Of a DNA stretch of 64,000 nucleotides, positions 1 through 8,333 are shown one piece after another. Both the position numbers and the translations under genes were made by a program. The notes under the pieces are model-generated. The model had not been told where the DNA came from, searched no databases, and saw nothing but the letters and a program-made list of their open reading frames with translations. Positions within the stretch are counted from its first letter, which is position 1, and each line of letters opens with the position of its first letter. Source of the stretch: JAOUEA01 sp963810915. Lineage in GTDB: Bacteria; Actinomycetota; UBA4738; HRBIN12. The stretch spans positions 1-64,000 of the forward strand of contig CAWEPH010000014.1 in NCBI GenBank assembly GCA_963810915.1. The letters run 5' to 3'.

Positions 1-1
1 C

Positions 2-1315
2 GTGTCGATCCTGCTCGTCGTGGCCGTCGTCGTCGTCTCGCTCGCTCGCGGCTGGGATGAACCGCTGCGCGTGCTGACCGGGCTCGTCCTGCTCGCCGTG
101 CTCCTCGCGGCGCTCTGGATCGCCTTGACCCGCGCCGGGAGGCGCCGGGTGGTGGCGGTGATCGTCGCGGTGGCCGCCGTTCTGGGGCTCGCCGCCAGCG
201 TCGTCAACGGCGAGGGGTGGCTCGGCGCCTCCATGGTCGTGCGGGTGCTGGCCTTGATGGGCGCCGTGGCGCTCGCGAAGTACGCGCTCGGCACCACCGT
301 CGGATCGCTCAAGGCCTCCGATGTCGAGGGAACGCCCGTGCCGGCGGCGAAGCGAGGCGTGCTGTTCATGAACCTCAAGTCCGGCGGCGGCAAGGCGGAA
401 CGGTTCCACCTGGTCGACGAATGCAACCGCCGCGGGATCGAACCGATCGTGCTGCAGTCCGGCGAGGACTGGCTCCAGCGCGTGCGCGACGTGGCCGCGA
501 GCGGGGTCGACGTGCTCGGGATGGCGGGTGGTGATGGCTCGCAGGCGCTGGTGGGGACCGTGGCCGCGGAGCTCGGGCTGCCGATGGTGGTCGTCCCCGC
601 CGGCACGCGGAACCACCTCGCCCTCGACCTCGGCCTCGACCGGGAGGATGTCGTGGGAGCGCTCGACGCCTACGGCGACGCCGTGGAGCGCCGTCTCGAC
701 CTCGCGGACGCGAACGGTCACGTCTTCGTCAACAACGTGTCGCTCGGCCTGTACGCGGCCATCGTGCGCTCGCCCGAGTACCGCGACGCGAAGGTCGACA
801 CGACCCTCGCGACGTTGCCGCAGGTGCTCGGCCCGGACACCGAGGCGTTCGACCTGCGGTTCACCGGTGCCGACGGTGAGGAGCATCAGGGTGCGCACGT
901 GATCCAGGTCTCGAACAACCCCTACGGCACCACCGCCCGGGGGATGGGCAGCCGCCCTCGCCTGGACACCGGTCAGCTCGGCGTCGTGTCCCTCGTGCTC
1001 GGAAAGGACGGCGGGGCCGCGGCGTTCCTGGCTGCGCTCGCGACCGGACATCCGGATCGGTTCGCAGGGTTCATGACGTGGGCCACGCCGACGTTCGAGG
1101 TCACTTCCGAGGACCCGATCGAGCTCGGGCTGGACGGGGAGACGATGGTGATGGACTCACCTGTGCGCTTCTCGATGCGTCCCCAGCCGGTCCGCGTGCG
1201 GCTGCCTCATCACGCGATCGGCTACTCACCGGCCGCCCGTTCGATCGGCTGGCGCGAGAGCCTCCGGGACCTCTGGGGCATCGTCATGGGTCGGCCGTCC
1301 CGGTTCAGCGGCTGA
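2..1315 (+). CDS. Diacylglycerol kinase-like lipid kinase with N-terminal membrane region
   Basis: The protein has about four hydrophobic segments in residues 1-100, then a diacylglycerol kinase catalytic domain. The domain shows the nucleotide-binding motif GGDGS at residues 176-180 and the family motif PAGTRNHLALDLGL about 30 residues later. Members phosphorylate a lipid such as diacylglycerol or a sphingoid or polyprenyl lipid with ATP at the membrane; the substrate cannot be read from the sequence. The frame opens with GTG at base 2, so the true start may lie before the window and the N-terminus may be incomplete. Its 3' end overlaps the convergent SulP gene by 11 bases. Confidence 0.85.
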   Translation: MSILLVVAVVVVSLARGWDEPLRVLTGLVLLAVLLAALWIALTRAGRRRVVAVIVAVAAVLGLAASVVNGEGWLGASMVVRVLALMGAVALAKYALGTTVGSLKASDVEGTPVPAAKRGVLFMNLKSGGGKAERFHLVDECNRRGIEPIVLQSGEDWLQRVRDVAASGVDVLGMAGGDGSQALVGTVAAELGLPMVVVPAGTRNHLALDLGLDREDVVGALDAYGDAVERRLDLADANGHVFVNNVSLGLYAAIVRSPEYRDAKVDTTLATLPQVLGPDTEAFDLRFTGADGEEHQGAHVIQVSNNPYGTTARGMGSRPRLDTGQLGVVSLVLGKDGGAAAFLAALATGHPDRFAGFMTWATPTFEVTSEDPIELGLDGETMVMDSPVRFSMRPQPVRVRLPHHAIGYSPAARSIGWRESLRDLWGIVMGRPSRFSG

Positions 1316-3131
1316 GCGATACCCCGATCTCAACGCGCGACCAGGATCCGTGGTTCGCAGTACGCGCAAGGACGCCTAGGACTCGGTACCGTCGGCGGGA
1401 GATGCAGCCGCATCCGCTGGCCGGACTCCGCTGCTCCTCGTCCTCGATGCCACGTAACGCCAGGTCGATCGATGGATAGACGTGCTCTCTCGTGAACGTC
1501 GCGAACAAGCCGTAGCGCTCGAGGAGATCCTCGATCCGGCTGTGCATCTCGACGAACACCACGTTGACGCCCTTGGCGTTCAGCTCCTTGTCGAGCTTGT
1601 CGAGCATGTCGGCGGCGGTGACGTCGATGTCCGTGATCGCCTCGCACTGCAGGACGACCCAGCGAGGGTTCCGGCGCCGCACGAGCTTGCGGATCTCCTG
1701 ACGGAAGATGCCCGCGTTCGCGAAGAACAGCGGTGCATCCCAGCGGTAGACGATGACCCCATCTACCTCCTGCGCGTCGGGGTACACGTCGGTGCGGTGC
1801 CAGCCGTCGAGTTCAGGCACGCGCCCCAGCACCTCGCCCTCCGGCCACCAGCCGCGGCGGAAGAACAAGAGGATCGACAGCACGATCGCGATCAGGATGC
1901 CCTCGAGGACGCCGAACAGGATCACGCCGAGCGACGCGATCAGCGAGATCACGAGCGCCGACCTGCGCATCCGGAAGTACGTGCGGAGGATCACGATGTT
2001 GAACAGCGTCAGGGCCGCCGCGATCACCACGGCCGCGAGCGCCGGCTGCGGCAGGTTCTGCAGCAACGACGGGAAGAACAGCAGGAGGAGGGCGACGATC
2101 GCGGCGCCGGCGAGGCCGGTCACCTGCGACTTCGACCCGGACTGCTCGGCGACCGCGGTGCGTGAGCCGCTCGCGGAGATCGCGAATCCCTGGAACAGGC
2201 CGGCGAAGACGTTCGCCGCACCCATCCCGATCATCTCCTGGTCCGGATCCACCTCATCGCCCCGGCGAGCGGCGAAGCTGGTGGACGTGGCGATCGTGTC
2301 GGTGAGCGACACGAGGACGATGCCGAGCGCCGCCGCGAGCAGCGCGCCGACCGTGTCGAGCGACACGGACGGGAAGGTCAGGGACGGCAGCCCCTGTGGC
2401 AGCGCGCCGACCGTGTCGACCCCTTTCTCGGCAAGGCTGAACACGCCGGTGATGACGGTCGCACCCAGGACCGCCACAAGCACCGCGGGGATCCTCTTCG
2501 CCACGCGAGGGAGGAGCAGCAGCACGGCCAGCGTCGCGAGGCCGATCGCGAGCGCCGTCGTGTTGGTCTGGTCGAGACCGTGCACGAACGCCTTGCACTC
2601 CTCGACGAAGCCGTCCGCGTCGGTGGAGAAGCCGAACAGCTTGGGGAGCTGGCCCACGATGATCGTGACGGCCAGGCCGTTCATGTACCCGACCTGCACC
2701 TCCTTGGAGAGCAGGTCCGCCACGAAGCCGAGCTTGCCGAGGCCGAGGCAGATCTCGATCGCGCCCACCATCAGCGCCATCATCCCGGCGAGCGCGACGG
2801 CCTCCGCCGGGTCGTCGGTCACGAGCAGCGGGACGATCGCCGCGAAGATCAGCGGCGCGACCGAGGAATCCGGGCCGAGCACCAAGATCCTCGAGGGACC
2901 GAAGAGCGCGTAGCCGATCAGACAGGCGATCGTCGTGTAGAGGCCGGTGACGGCGGGGAGGCCCGCGAGCTCCGCGTACGCCATGCCCTGTGGCACCAAG
3001 ATCGCAGCCAAGACGATGCCGGCCACGAGGTCGGAGCGCAGCCACGACCGGCGGTAGCTCCCGAGCATCGTGACGCCCGGCACCCATCGCTGCAGGGATC
3101 CCTTCTTCGCCGTCTCCTCCTGCGCGTCCAT
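1305..3131 (-). CDS. SulP family anion permease with STAS domain
   Basis: This is a 608-residue SulP transporter. Residues 20-410 hold ten or more membrane segments, with the family's N-terminal block containing PQGMAYAELAGLP. A cytoplasmic STAS domain follows at about residues 440-560. The family moves sulfate, bicarbonate or other anions, usually with Na+ or H+. The last 40 residues are basic and unlike typical SulP ends and may be spurious. The ATG lies one base after the stop of the antiporter gene upstream, so the two are probably cotranscribed. Two copies of a 19-base direct repeat near 2340 and 2400 encode a repeated DTVGAL segment. Confidence 0.92.
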   Translation of the reverse strand: MDAQEETAKKGSLQRWVPGVTMLGSYRRSWLRSDLVAGIVLAAILVPQGMAYAELAGLPAVTGLYTTIACLIGYALFGPSRILVLGPDSSVAPLIFAAIVPLLVTDDPAEAVALAGMMALMVGAIEICLGLGKLGFVADLLSKEVQVGYMNGLAVTIIVGQLPKLFGFSTDADGFVEECKAFVHGLDQTNTTALAIGLATLAVLLLLPRVAKRIPAVLVAVLGATVITGVFSLAEKGVDTVGALPQGLPSLTFPSVSLDTVGALLAAALGIVLVSLTDTIATSTSFAARRGDEVDPDQEMIGMGAANVFAGLFQGFAISASGSRTAVAEQSGSKSQVTGLAGAAIVALLLLFFPSLLQNLPQPALAAVVIAAALTLFNIVILRTYFRMRRSALVISLIASLGVILFGVLEGILIAIVLSILLFFRRGWWPEGEVLGRVPELDGWHRTDVYPDAQEVDGVIVYRWDAPLFFANAGIFRQEIRKLVRRRNPRWVVLQCEAITDIDVTAADMLDKLDKELNAKGVNVVFVEMHSRIEDLLERYGLFATFTREHVYPSIDLALRGIEDEEQRSPASGCGCISRRRYRVLGVLARTANHGSWSRVEIGVSLSR

Positions 3132-3132
3132 G

Positions 3133-4410
3133 TCAGCCCGACGATAGCTCGGTGGTCCGTTGGAGGTGACGCCGGACGCGGGGTTCGGGCAACTCGACGA
3201 GCTCCGGCAGGTCGTCGGCTCCCGCGCGGATCCGGGCGCCGTAGGCAGCGGAGAGCGGGCGGGCGGTGAGCCCGTGGAGGATGACGGACAGGAGGATCGT
3301 CCAGGTGGCGACCTCGAACAACGGTGTATCGACCGTGGTGCCCTTGAGCTCCTCGATGGCGAGCAGGGTGAATACGACCGACGCGAGCCCGCGCGGGCCG
3401 AACCACCCCATGAACCCCGTCGTCAGCGGCCGGAAGCCTTTGCCCAGCAGCGCGACAGCGACGGGCACCATGCGGATCAAGGTCAGGCTGAGCAAGGCGT
3501 AGACGACCGCTGAGGCATCGACGCCGCCGGCGAGAACCGGACCCACGAAGTAGGCGCCGAAGACGACCCAGACCAGCAGCGAGGCGAACAACGCGACGTC
3601 TTCCGTGAACGTGATCGCCGCCCGGTTGCCCTCGTCCACGGCGCCGAAGACGAGGCCCGCCACGAACGCGCTCACGAACCCGTTGCCGCCGAGCTCGACG
3701 GCGCCCATGTAGGCGACGAAGGCGAGCGCGACGACGAAGAGCTGCCTGGATGTGTGCGACGACCACGCCCGCTGTGTCGCCCACACGAGCAGCCGCCCTC
3801 CGACCCCGCCCACGACGATCGCGACGACGATCGCGATCGCGATCTGTACGAGCGCGTCGAGCACGGGCGAGCCGCCTTGCCCCGTCGTCTCGCCGACCAC
3901 GATCGCGAGGAAGACCGTGACGAACGGCGTCGCGATGCCGTCGTTCAGTCCGCTCTCGATGTTGAGCGAGCGACGGACCCTGACCGGCACGGCCTTGTCC
4001 GTCACCACCGCCATGCCGAGCGCCGCATCCGTCGGGGCCAGCACGGCCGCGATGAGGGCCGCCTCGGCCCAGGTCACGCCGGGCACCACGAGCATCGCGA
4101 CGATCGTTCCGAGCACGAGGGTGAGGAGCAGCCCGACGCTGAGCAAGCGCACGGGCACGCCCGCGTCCCCCTTCAGGACGCGCAGCGGCACGGTCGTCGC
4201 GTCGGCGAACAGCAACGCCGCGAGCGTCAGCTCGGTGAAGGTCAGCACGACGTGGCTCCCGCCCTGCACGTGGAGCAGGTCGGCCCCGTCGGGGCCGAGC
4301 GCCAGCCCCGCGCCGACGAACACAAGGGGAGCGCTGATCCACAATCGATCGAGGCGCCGGGAGAACGCCCCGTACGCGACCGCCACCAGCAACAGGATCA
4401 GCCCGCCCAC
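3133..4410 (-). CDS. Cation:proton antiporter, CPA1 type
   Basis: A 425-residue polytopic membrane protein of the Na+/H+ exchanger superfamily. The segment PTDAALGMAVVTD and, about 25 residues on, SGLNDGIATPF are the core antiporter motifs that carry the ion-binding acidic residues. It would exchange Na+ or K+ for H+ at the inner membrane. The frame stays open to 4701, but the first 97 codons look non-coding. I chose GTG at 4410 because AGGAGG lies 5 bases before it and the first membrane segment follows at once. It is divergent from the LuxR regulator, and palindrome A lies between them, so it may belong to that regulon. Confidence 0.88.
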   Translation of the reverse strand: MGGLILLLVAVAYGAFSRRLDRLWISAPLVFVGAGLALGPDGADLLHVQGGSHVVLTFTELTLAALLFADATTVPLRVLKGDAGVPVRLLSVGLLLTLVLGTIVAMLVVPGVTWAEAALIAAVLAPTDAALGMAVVTDKAVPVRVRRSLNIESGLNDGIATPFVTVFLAIVVGETTGQGGSPVLDALVQIAIAIVVAIVVGGVGGRLLVWATQRAWSSHTSRQLFVVALAFVAYMGAVELGGNGFVSAFVAGLVFGAVDEGNRAAITFTEDVALFASLLVWVVFGAYFVGPVLAGGVDASAVVYALLSLTLIRMVPVAVALLGKGFRPLTTGFMGWFGPRGLASVVFTLLAIEELKGTTVDTPLFEVATWTILLSVILHGLTARPLSAAYGARIRAGADDLPELVELPEPRVRRHLQRTTELSSG

Positions 4411-4548
4411 TCCGACCTCCTGGTCAACGACCCGACTCCGCACCGGATGTCGTCGAGCGGGTTCATCTCGACGGTCAACCGCGACGTGCCGGGAGCCCTG
4501 TCTGGAGCATCGCATCGACGCGCGATTCGTTCCTGGGTCCGTGGCCGT

Positions 4549-4562
4549 ATCACCCGGGTGAT
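4549..4562. promoter_or_regulatory. Palindrome A, putative LuxR-regulator operator
   Basis: A perfect 14-base palindrome, ATCACCCGGGTGAT, lies in the divergent region between the antiporter and the LuxR-type regulator. The same sequence recurs at 6914, 8240 and 9703, and its inner 12 bases at 12938. Its centre lies 88.5 bp before the regulator's start at 4644, which is 32 bp (about three helical turns) more than at sites B and D. Autoregulation is inferred. Confidence 0.7.
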
Positions 4563-4631
4563 TGCGGTTCGTCGAAAGGCAGGGCCGTTCGTCGCGTCCA
4601 GCAGTTGCTTCCGACCGGCACACGCTGGAAC

Positions 4632-4637
4632 AATCCT
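4632..4637 (+). promoter_or_regulatory. Putative -10 element for a leaderless LuxR regulator transcript
   Basis: The hexamer AATCCT ends 7 bases before the ATG at 4644. The same 7-base gap occurs at the promoters before 6977, 8304 and 9766. Transcription would start at or next to the A of the start codon, which supports the ATG at 4644 as start. Confidence 0.4.
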
Positions 4638-4643
4638 TGCCCC

Positions 4644-6926
4644 ATGGAGATCGAGGAGAACACCGCTGTGTCGGACGACGCCAGTTCGGACATATCGGCA
4701 CCGCTCGTCGAGGCGAAACTCTCGGCGCCGAGCGTCCGACAGGACGTGGTCGATCGACGACGGATCATGCAGGCGCTCGAAGACAGCGCCGACGCCCTGC
4801 TCACGGTGTTCGAAGCGCCTGCGGGATACGGGAAGTCGACGGCGATCCGCTCCTGGTGCGCGACGCAGGACGCCGGTCTGATGTGGGTGACGCTCGACCC
4901 GCTCGACGACGACCCGACCCGCCTGTGGACCTACATCGCGACGGCCGTCGAGCGGATCCGACCGGGTCTCGCCCGGCCGGTGCTGCAACGGCTCGAGGTC
5001 CCGGGAAGTCCGGTCGAACACGCCGTGGACGAGCTGTTGACCATCCTCGGGCGACGACGGAAGCCGGCGATCCTGGTGCTCGACGACCTCCACACCGTCA
5101 CCGACCACGACTCCCTCGCGTCGATCGATCACGCGCTCCACAACATGCCAGACAACGTTCGCGTGTTCATCGGTACCAGGGTGGATCCGCCCCTCGCGAT
5201 CCCGCGGATGCGCGCCGCGCAACAACTCACGGAGCTGCGCGCGAGCGATCTGGCATTCACGGTGGACGAGGCGCAGATCCTGCTCGTAGAGCACGGCGGT
5301 CTCGCGCTGACGTCGGAGGAGGTTGCGGCGCTGGTCGAAAGGACGCAGGGCTGGCCCGCCATGCTCGTGCTCGCCCGGATCTGGCTGCGGGGCGTCGACG
5401 ACCCGGCCAGCGCGGTGTCACGCTTCGGCGGGGAGCAGCGATTCGTCGTGGACTACCTGAGTACCGAGGTCTTGGCGGCGCTCGACGATGAGCGTCGTGG
5501 ATTCCTGCAGGGGATCGCGGTCCTCGGTCAGTTCACGCCGGCGCTCTGCGACGCGGCGTTGGATCGCACGGGCTCCGGAGCGATGATCGATGATCTCGAA
5601 CACAGCGGTCTGTTCGTGTCGCGACTCGAGCAGGGCGACTGGTCCCGGATCCACCCCCTCTTCGCAGAGTATGCACAGCTCGAGTTGGAGGCGGCCGAGC
5701 CCGGCGCGGTCGCCCGCATCCATGACAATGCCGCACGCTGGCTGGCACCACGTCGGCCGATCGACGCTATCGCGCACGCATCCGCCGCGGGCGAGCCCGC
5801 GCTGGTCGCCGAGCTGCTGGCGGAACAGCACCTCAGCCTGATCCGCACCGGGGCCGGCCGCACGCTGCTGCGCTGGGCACACACCTTGCCGGACGACCTC
5901 CTGATCGCGTACCCCGAGGTCGCGGTCGCCGCCGCGATCACGTCGGTGATCATGGGCGGGGGCGCGATGGAACGGCGGCGATACCTGGGCCTGGTGGAGA
6001 AGGCGATCGTCGAGACCCCCGCACCATCGGACGGGTACGCTGCTGTCGCCGCGCTCATCGCACGTACGCTCGCGATCGAGGGCGGCGTCACCCGCGCGGT
6101 GGATGCCGGGCGTCGCGCGGTCGGGCTTACGGAGGGGCGCCTCGACGAACTCTCCGACGGCGCGCTGACCGCCTACGGTCGCGCGCTCTACTTCTCGGGC
6201 GAACTCGAAGAGGCCCGCGGCGCTGCCCTGCGCGCGCTGGAGCACTCCGACGTGACGCGGCGTGTGCCGACGCTCATCCACGCGCGCGCGACCCTCGCGA
6301 TGGTGGCCGTCGAGGAGGGTCGACTCTCGTCGGCGCAGGCGCACGCCGACAAGGCGAAGGAGCTCGTTGGGCGGATCGGGACGAGCCGAAGTTGGCTGGG
6401 GGCCAACGTCGGTGCTGCGATGGGAACCTTGCTGCTCGCGGAGGGACGGGTCGCCGAGGCATCCCGGGAGCTCTCAGCTGCGGAGCATTTCTTCCGCGAT
6501 GACGTGCCGACCGTGCACCATACGTGGCTCCTCCTGCTGCTTGCTAGGGCGCAGGCCGCCCGCGGACGTCTGGACGACGCCTCGGAAGCGGTCCGCACGG
6601 CACGCGACGCGCTCGCCGAGATCCCGGACGCCGGCATCCTGCCCGCGCTCGCTGACGCGGCCGACCGCGACATCGCGCTCACGAGCGAACGTGCGCACGC
6701 GGGCACGATGCTTGTCGCGCCGAGCGACGCTGAGATGACCGTCCTTCAGCTGATCGCCGAAGACCTCTCGGTCCGGGAGATCGGCGAGCGCCTGTTCGTA
6801 TCTGAGAACACCGTTCGCACGCATCGACGCGCCCTGTACCGCAAGCTCGGCGTCCACTCGCGCGACGAGGCGATCGCGCGTGCGATCGCGCTCGAACTCC
6901 TCCACGAACCCCAATCACCCGGGTGA
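4644..6926 (+). CDS. Large ATP-binding LuxR family regulator, MalT-like (LAL)
   Basis: A 760-residue protein built like MalT. An N-terminal P-loop NTPase has Walker A APAGYGKST at residues 58-66 and Walker B ILVLDDLH near residue 145. A long helical, TPR-like region follows. The C-terminal GerE-type helix-turn-helix covers the last 60-70 residues and includes SVREIGERLFVSENTVRTH. Such proteins are ATP-dependent activators that bind an inducer in the helical region. The start at 4644 fits the leaderless promoter; GTG 4668 with GAGGAG before it is an alternative. The last codons (QSPG, stop) lie inside palindrome B. The repeated palindrome around it and downstream makes it the likely regulator of this region. 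The inducer is unknown. Confidence 0.9.
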   Translation: MEIEENTAVSDDASSDISAPLVEAKLSAPSVRQDVVDRRRIMQALEDSADALLTVFEAPAGYGKSTAIRSWCATQDAGLMWVTLDPLDDDPTRLWTYIATAVERIRPGLARPVLQRLEVPGSPVEHAVDELLTILGRRRKPAILVLDDLHTVTDHDSLASIDHALHNMPDNVRVFIGTRVDPPLAIPRMRAAQQLTELRASDLAFTVDEAQILLVEHGGLALTSEEVAALVERTQGWPAMLVLARIWLRGVDDPASAVSRFGGEQRFVVDYLSTEVLAALDDERRGFLQGIAVLGQFTPALCDAALDRTGSGAMIDDLEHSGLFVSRLEQGDWSRIHPLFAEYAQLELEAAEPGAVARIHDNAARWLAPRRPIDAIAHASAAGEPALVAELLAEQHLSLIRTGAGRTLLRWAHTLPDDLLIAYPEVAVAAAITSVIMGGGAMERRRYLGLVEKAIVETPAPSDGYAAVAALIARTLAIEGGVTRAVDAGRRAVGLTEGRLDELSDGALTAYGRALYFSGELEEARGAALRALEHSDVTRRVPTLIHARATLAMVAVEEGRLSSAQAHADKAKELVGRIGTSRSWLGANVGAAMGTLLLAEGRVAEASRELSAAEHFFRDDVPTVHHTWLLLLLARAQAARGRLDDASEAVRTARDALAEIPDAGILPALADAADRDIALTSERAHAGTMLVAPSDAEMTVLQLIAEDLSVREIGERLFVSENTVRTHRRALYRKLGVHSRDEAIARAIALELLHEPQSPG

Positions 6927-6927
6927 T
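6914..6927. promoter_or_regulatory. Palindrome B, putative operator of the cupin unit
   Basis: A perfect copy of ATCACCCGGGTGAT. Its centre is 56.5 bp upstream of the leaderless ATG at 6977. It also supplies the TGA stop of the LuxR regulator gene. Confidence 0.7.
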
Positions 6928-6964
6928 ACCCGCGGAAACCGCCTGATCCCTCGACCTGCGGTGC

Positions 6965-6970
6965 CAGGCT
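6965..6970 (+). promoter_or_regulatory. Putative -10 element (CAGGCT) of the cupin unit
   Basis: The block GTGCCANGCT, then 6 bases, then ATGGGYTTCC is shared by 6961-6986, 8288-8313 and 9750-9775. CANGCT fits a weak TANNNT -10 box and ends 7 bases before the ATG, as expected for a leaderless transcript. Confidence 0.5.
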
Positions 6971-6976
6971 ACACGC

Positions 6977-7117
6977 ATGGGTTCCCAGGGTTGGCGTCAG
7001 TACGCGAAGGGAGGGGTCCAGATCGATCCGGCATCTCGAGAGCGAGGTGTCTGCCCCGGGGATCTTCGCCAAACGTCCGCTGTATCCGTAACGATCCCAG
7101 GAGGAGCGATCCGATGA
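6977..7117 (+). CDS. Possible 46-residue leaderless leader peptide coupled to the cupin gene
   Basis: An ATG at the predicted transcription start opens a 46-codon frame beginning MGSQGWRQY and ending GGAIR. Its TGA overlaps the cupin ATG as ATGA, the usual layout for translational coupling. The cupin Shine-Dalgarno sequence lies inside its last codons. The first bases match the starts of the units at 8304 and 9766. No homology is recognised. It could instead be a transcribed leader whose open frame is chance. Confidence 0.35.
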   Translation: MGSQGWRQYAKGGVQIDPASRERGVCPGDLRQTSAVSVTIPGGAIR

Positions 7118-7506
7118 GAAGCCAATTGAAGGATATGGAACCGGTTGACGACTTCGTCACCCAGAACACCCCGGGTCTCAAGATCTGGCAGGAAGTCTGG
7201 GGCGACATGCAGTGCGCCTACCACGTCTTCGCCCCGGGTACTGACTTCACACAGCTGCTGGCGCCAATGCCGGACGGTCTGTGCGGGGTTCCACACCACG
7301 CCTACGTCATCAGCGGCACGCTGAAGGTCATCTACAAGGACGGGACCACTGACGTGTGCAACGCTGGGGACGTGTGCTACTGGCCGGCTCCGCACAACTT
7401 CATCTCAGATGTCGGGGCCGAGATCATCCAGTTCAGCGGCGCTGGCGCCCTGGCCGCACAGGCCAAGGTCATCGCAGAGTTGATGGCCAAGCAGGCACAG
7501 GCGTAG
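7114..7506 (+). CDS. Small cupin-domain protein
   Basis: A 130-residue single-domain cupin. The first conserved motif covers the region of HHAYVISGTLKVIYKDG and the second GDVCYWPAPHNF, with histidines that could bind a metal. It has two cysteines in the core (DVCNAGDVCYW). GGAGGAG sits 8 bases before the ATG. Cupins of this size are often sensors, isomerases or small oxygenases; the substrate is not visible. It follows palindrome B and the leaderless promoter, so it is probably the first gene controlled by the neighbouring LuxR regulator. A strong hairpin about 190 bases after the stop could end its transcript. Confidence 0.8.
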   Translation: MRSQLKDMEPVDDFVTQNTPGLKIWQEVWGDMQCAYHVFAPGTDFTQLLAPMPDGLCGVPHHAYVISGTLKVIYKDGTTDVCNAGDVCYWPAPHNFISDVGAEIIQFSGAGALAAQAKVIAELMAKQAQA

Positions 7507-7560
7507 CGGTCGGAGCCGTCGACCGACCGGGGTTGTCAGGGCTCGGCCGCTTCGCTGGGG

Positions 7561-7675
7561 CGCTCGACACGTCCCGCGCGGGCGGCTGGGCCCGCGATTC
7601 CTGCGCGACGAGTTCAGCTGTGCCTACCAGGGTTGCGGCTACGGCTCGGACATGAGCGCCAACTGCATCCCTGAT
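7561..7675 (+). pseudogene. Decayed 3' fragment of a paralogue of the gene at 10495
   Basis: Read across small indels, this stretch encodes LDTSRAGGWA, then RDEFSCAYQGCGYG, then ANCIP. It aligns with the C-terminus of the intact protein at 10495-11181 (LNTARAGGWA, RDEFGCTYQGCGYG, ANYVP). Relative to the intact copy there is a net 2-base insertion after GGWA and a 1-base loss at the stop codon. No 5' part of the gene is present. This suggests deletion of a second copy that once followed the cupin gene. Confidence 0.75.
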
Positions 7676-7697
7676 CCCGTGAGTCTCGAGGGGCGTC

Positions 7698-7736
7698 GAA
7701 GGCCCCGTGTCGCCGCAAAGGCGAGGCGGGGCCTTC
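7698..7736. terminator. Hairpin terminator between convergent cupin and rhodanese genes
   Basis: GAAGGCCCCG and CGGGGCCTTC are perfect 10-base arms. An inner TCGCC/GGCGA stem closes on GCAAA. There is no clear U-tract, but position and strength fit a bidirectional terminator. Confidence 0.65.
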
Positions 7737-7844
7737 GCGTGGGACAGGGAACCTACGGCGAACGAGGGCCGGGTCTATCGGATCGAGAGCCCTGATACGT
7801 TCCCTCGGGACGGGGATGGCCGGTCTGGCCCGGCGTGGACCGCG

Positions 7845-8153
7845 TTAGGACCCGTCCGACTCCATCGCGAACCCGGCCTTCTTCCAGTTCCGCATGTGAC
7901 CCGTCAGCGGCTCCGTTTGGCGGTAGCCGCGATGGGCCAACACCTTCCGGGCGATCCAGGCGCGCTCGCCACCGTGGCAGGTGACCACCATGCGCTCGTT
8001 GGGCAGATGCGCCGTGTTCACCAGGATCTTCCCGAGCGGCGCGCTGATGGCGCCGGGGACATGGCCGTGCTTGAACTCGATCGACGTGCGCGCGTCCACG
8101 ATCAACGGCGCGTCGTGCGCGTCGATCTTCTGCTGCAGCTCTTTGGCTTCCAT
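7845..8153 (-). CDS. Single-domain rhodanese-like sulfurtransferase
   Basis: About 102 residues forming one rhodanese domain: VDARTSIEFKHGHVPGAISAP in the first half and the active-site loop CHGGER, whose cysteine carries persulfide in the family. Such proteins move sulfane sulfur from thiosulfate, glutathione persulfide or a partner protein. I chose the ATG at 8153, with AAGGATGG upstream; ATG 8192 in the same frame would add 13 residues. It is the only minus-strand gene in the LuxR-linked block, and palindrome C lies about 90 bases upstream of it, so it may share control with the divergent AhpD-like gene. Confidence 0.85.
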   Translation of the reverse strand: MEAKELQQKIDAHDAPLIVDARTSIEFKHGHVPGAISAPLGKILVNTAHLPNERMVVTCHGGERAWIARKVLAHRGYRQTEPLTGHMRNWKKAGFAMESDGS

Positions 8154-8239
8154 GGTCCACCATCCTTCGTAGGGATCCCCCGCAGGGCTCAAGTCGATGC
8201 TAGAGCGCTCGCCGCGAACGCTGAACCGGGCGAGCCGCT

Positions 8240-8253
8240 ATCACCCGGGTGAT
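8240..8253. promoter_or_regulatory. Palindrome C, putative operator between rhodanese and AhpD-like genes
   Basis: A perfect copy of ATCACCCGGGTGAT. Its centre is 57.5 bp before the ATG at 8304 and lies between divergent genes. Confidence 0.7.
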
Positions 8254-8291
8254 TCCCAGGCGCGGCGAGGGCCCGGGCTCAGCGCAGGTGC

Positions 8292-8297
8292 CAAGCT
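8292..8297 (+). promoter_or_regulatory. Putative -10 element (CAAGCT) of the AhpD-like unit
   Basis: It is part of the shared block GTGCCANGCT-N6-ATGGG and ends 7 bases before the ATG at 8304. That ATG is in frame with the gene that follows. Confidence 0.5.
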
Positions 8298-8333
8298 CAA
8301 GACATGGGCTTCCAGCCCTTCTCAGGAGGAACG

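Noticed and set aside
2338..2425. 19-base direct repeat, possible mobile element scar
   Set aside because: It lies inside the intact SulP frame and encodes a repeated DTVGAL segment; no target duplication or terminal repeats.
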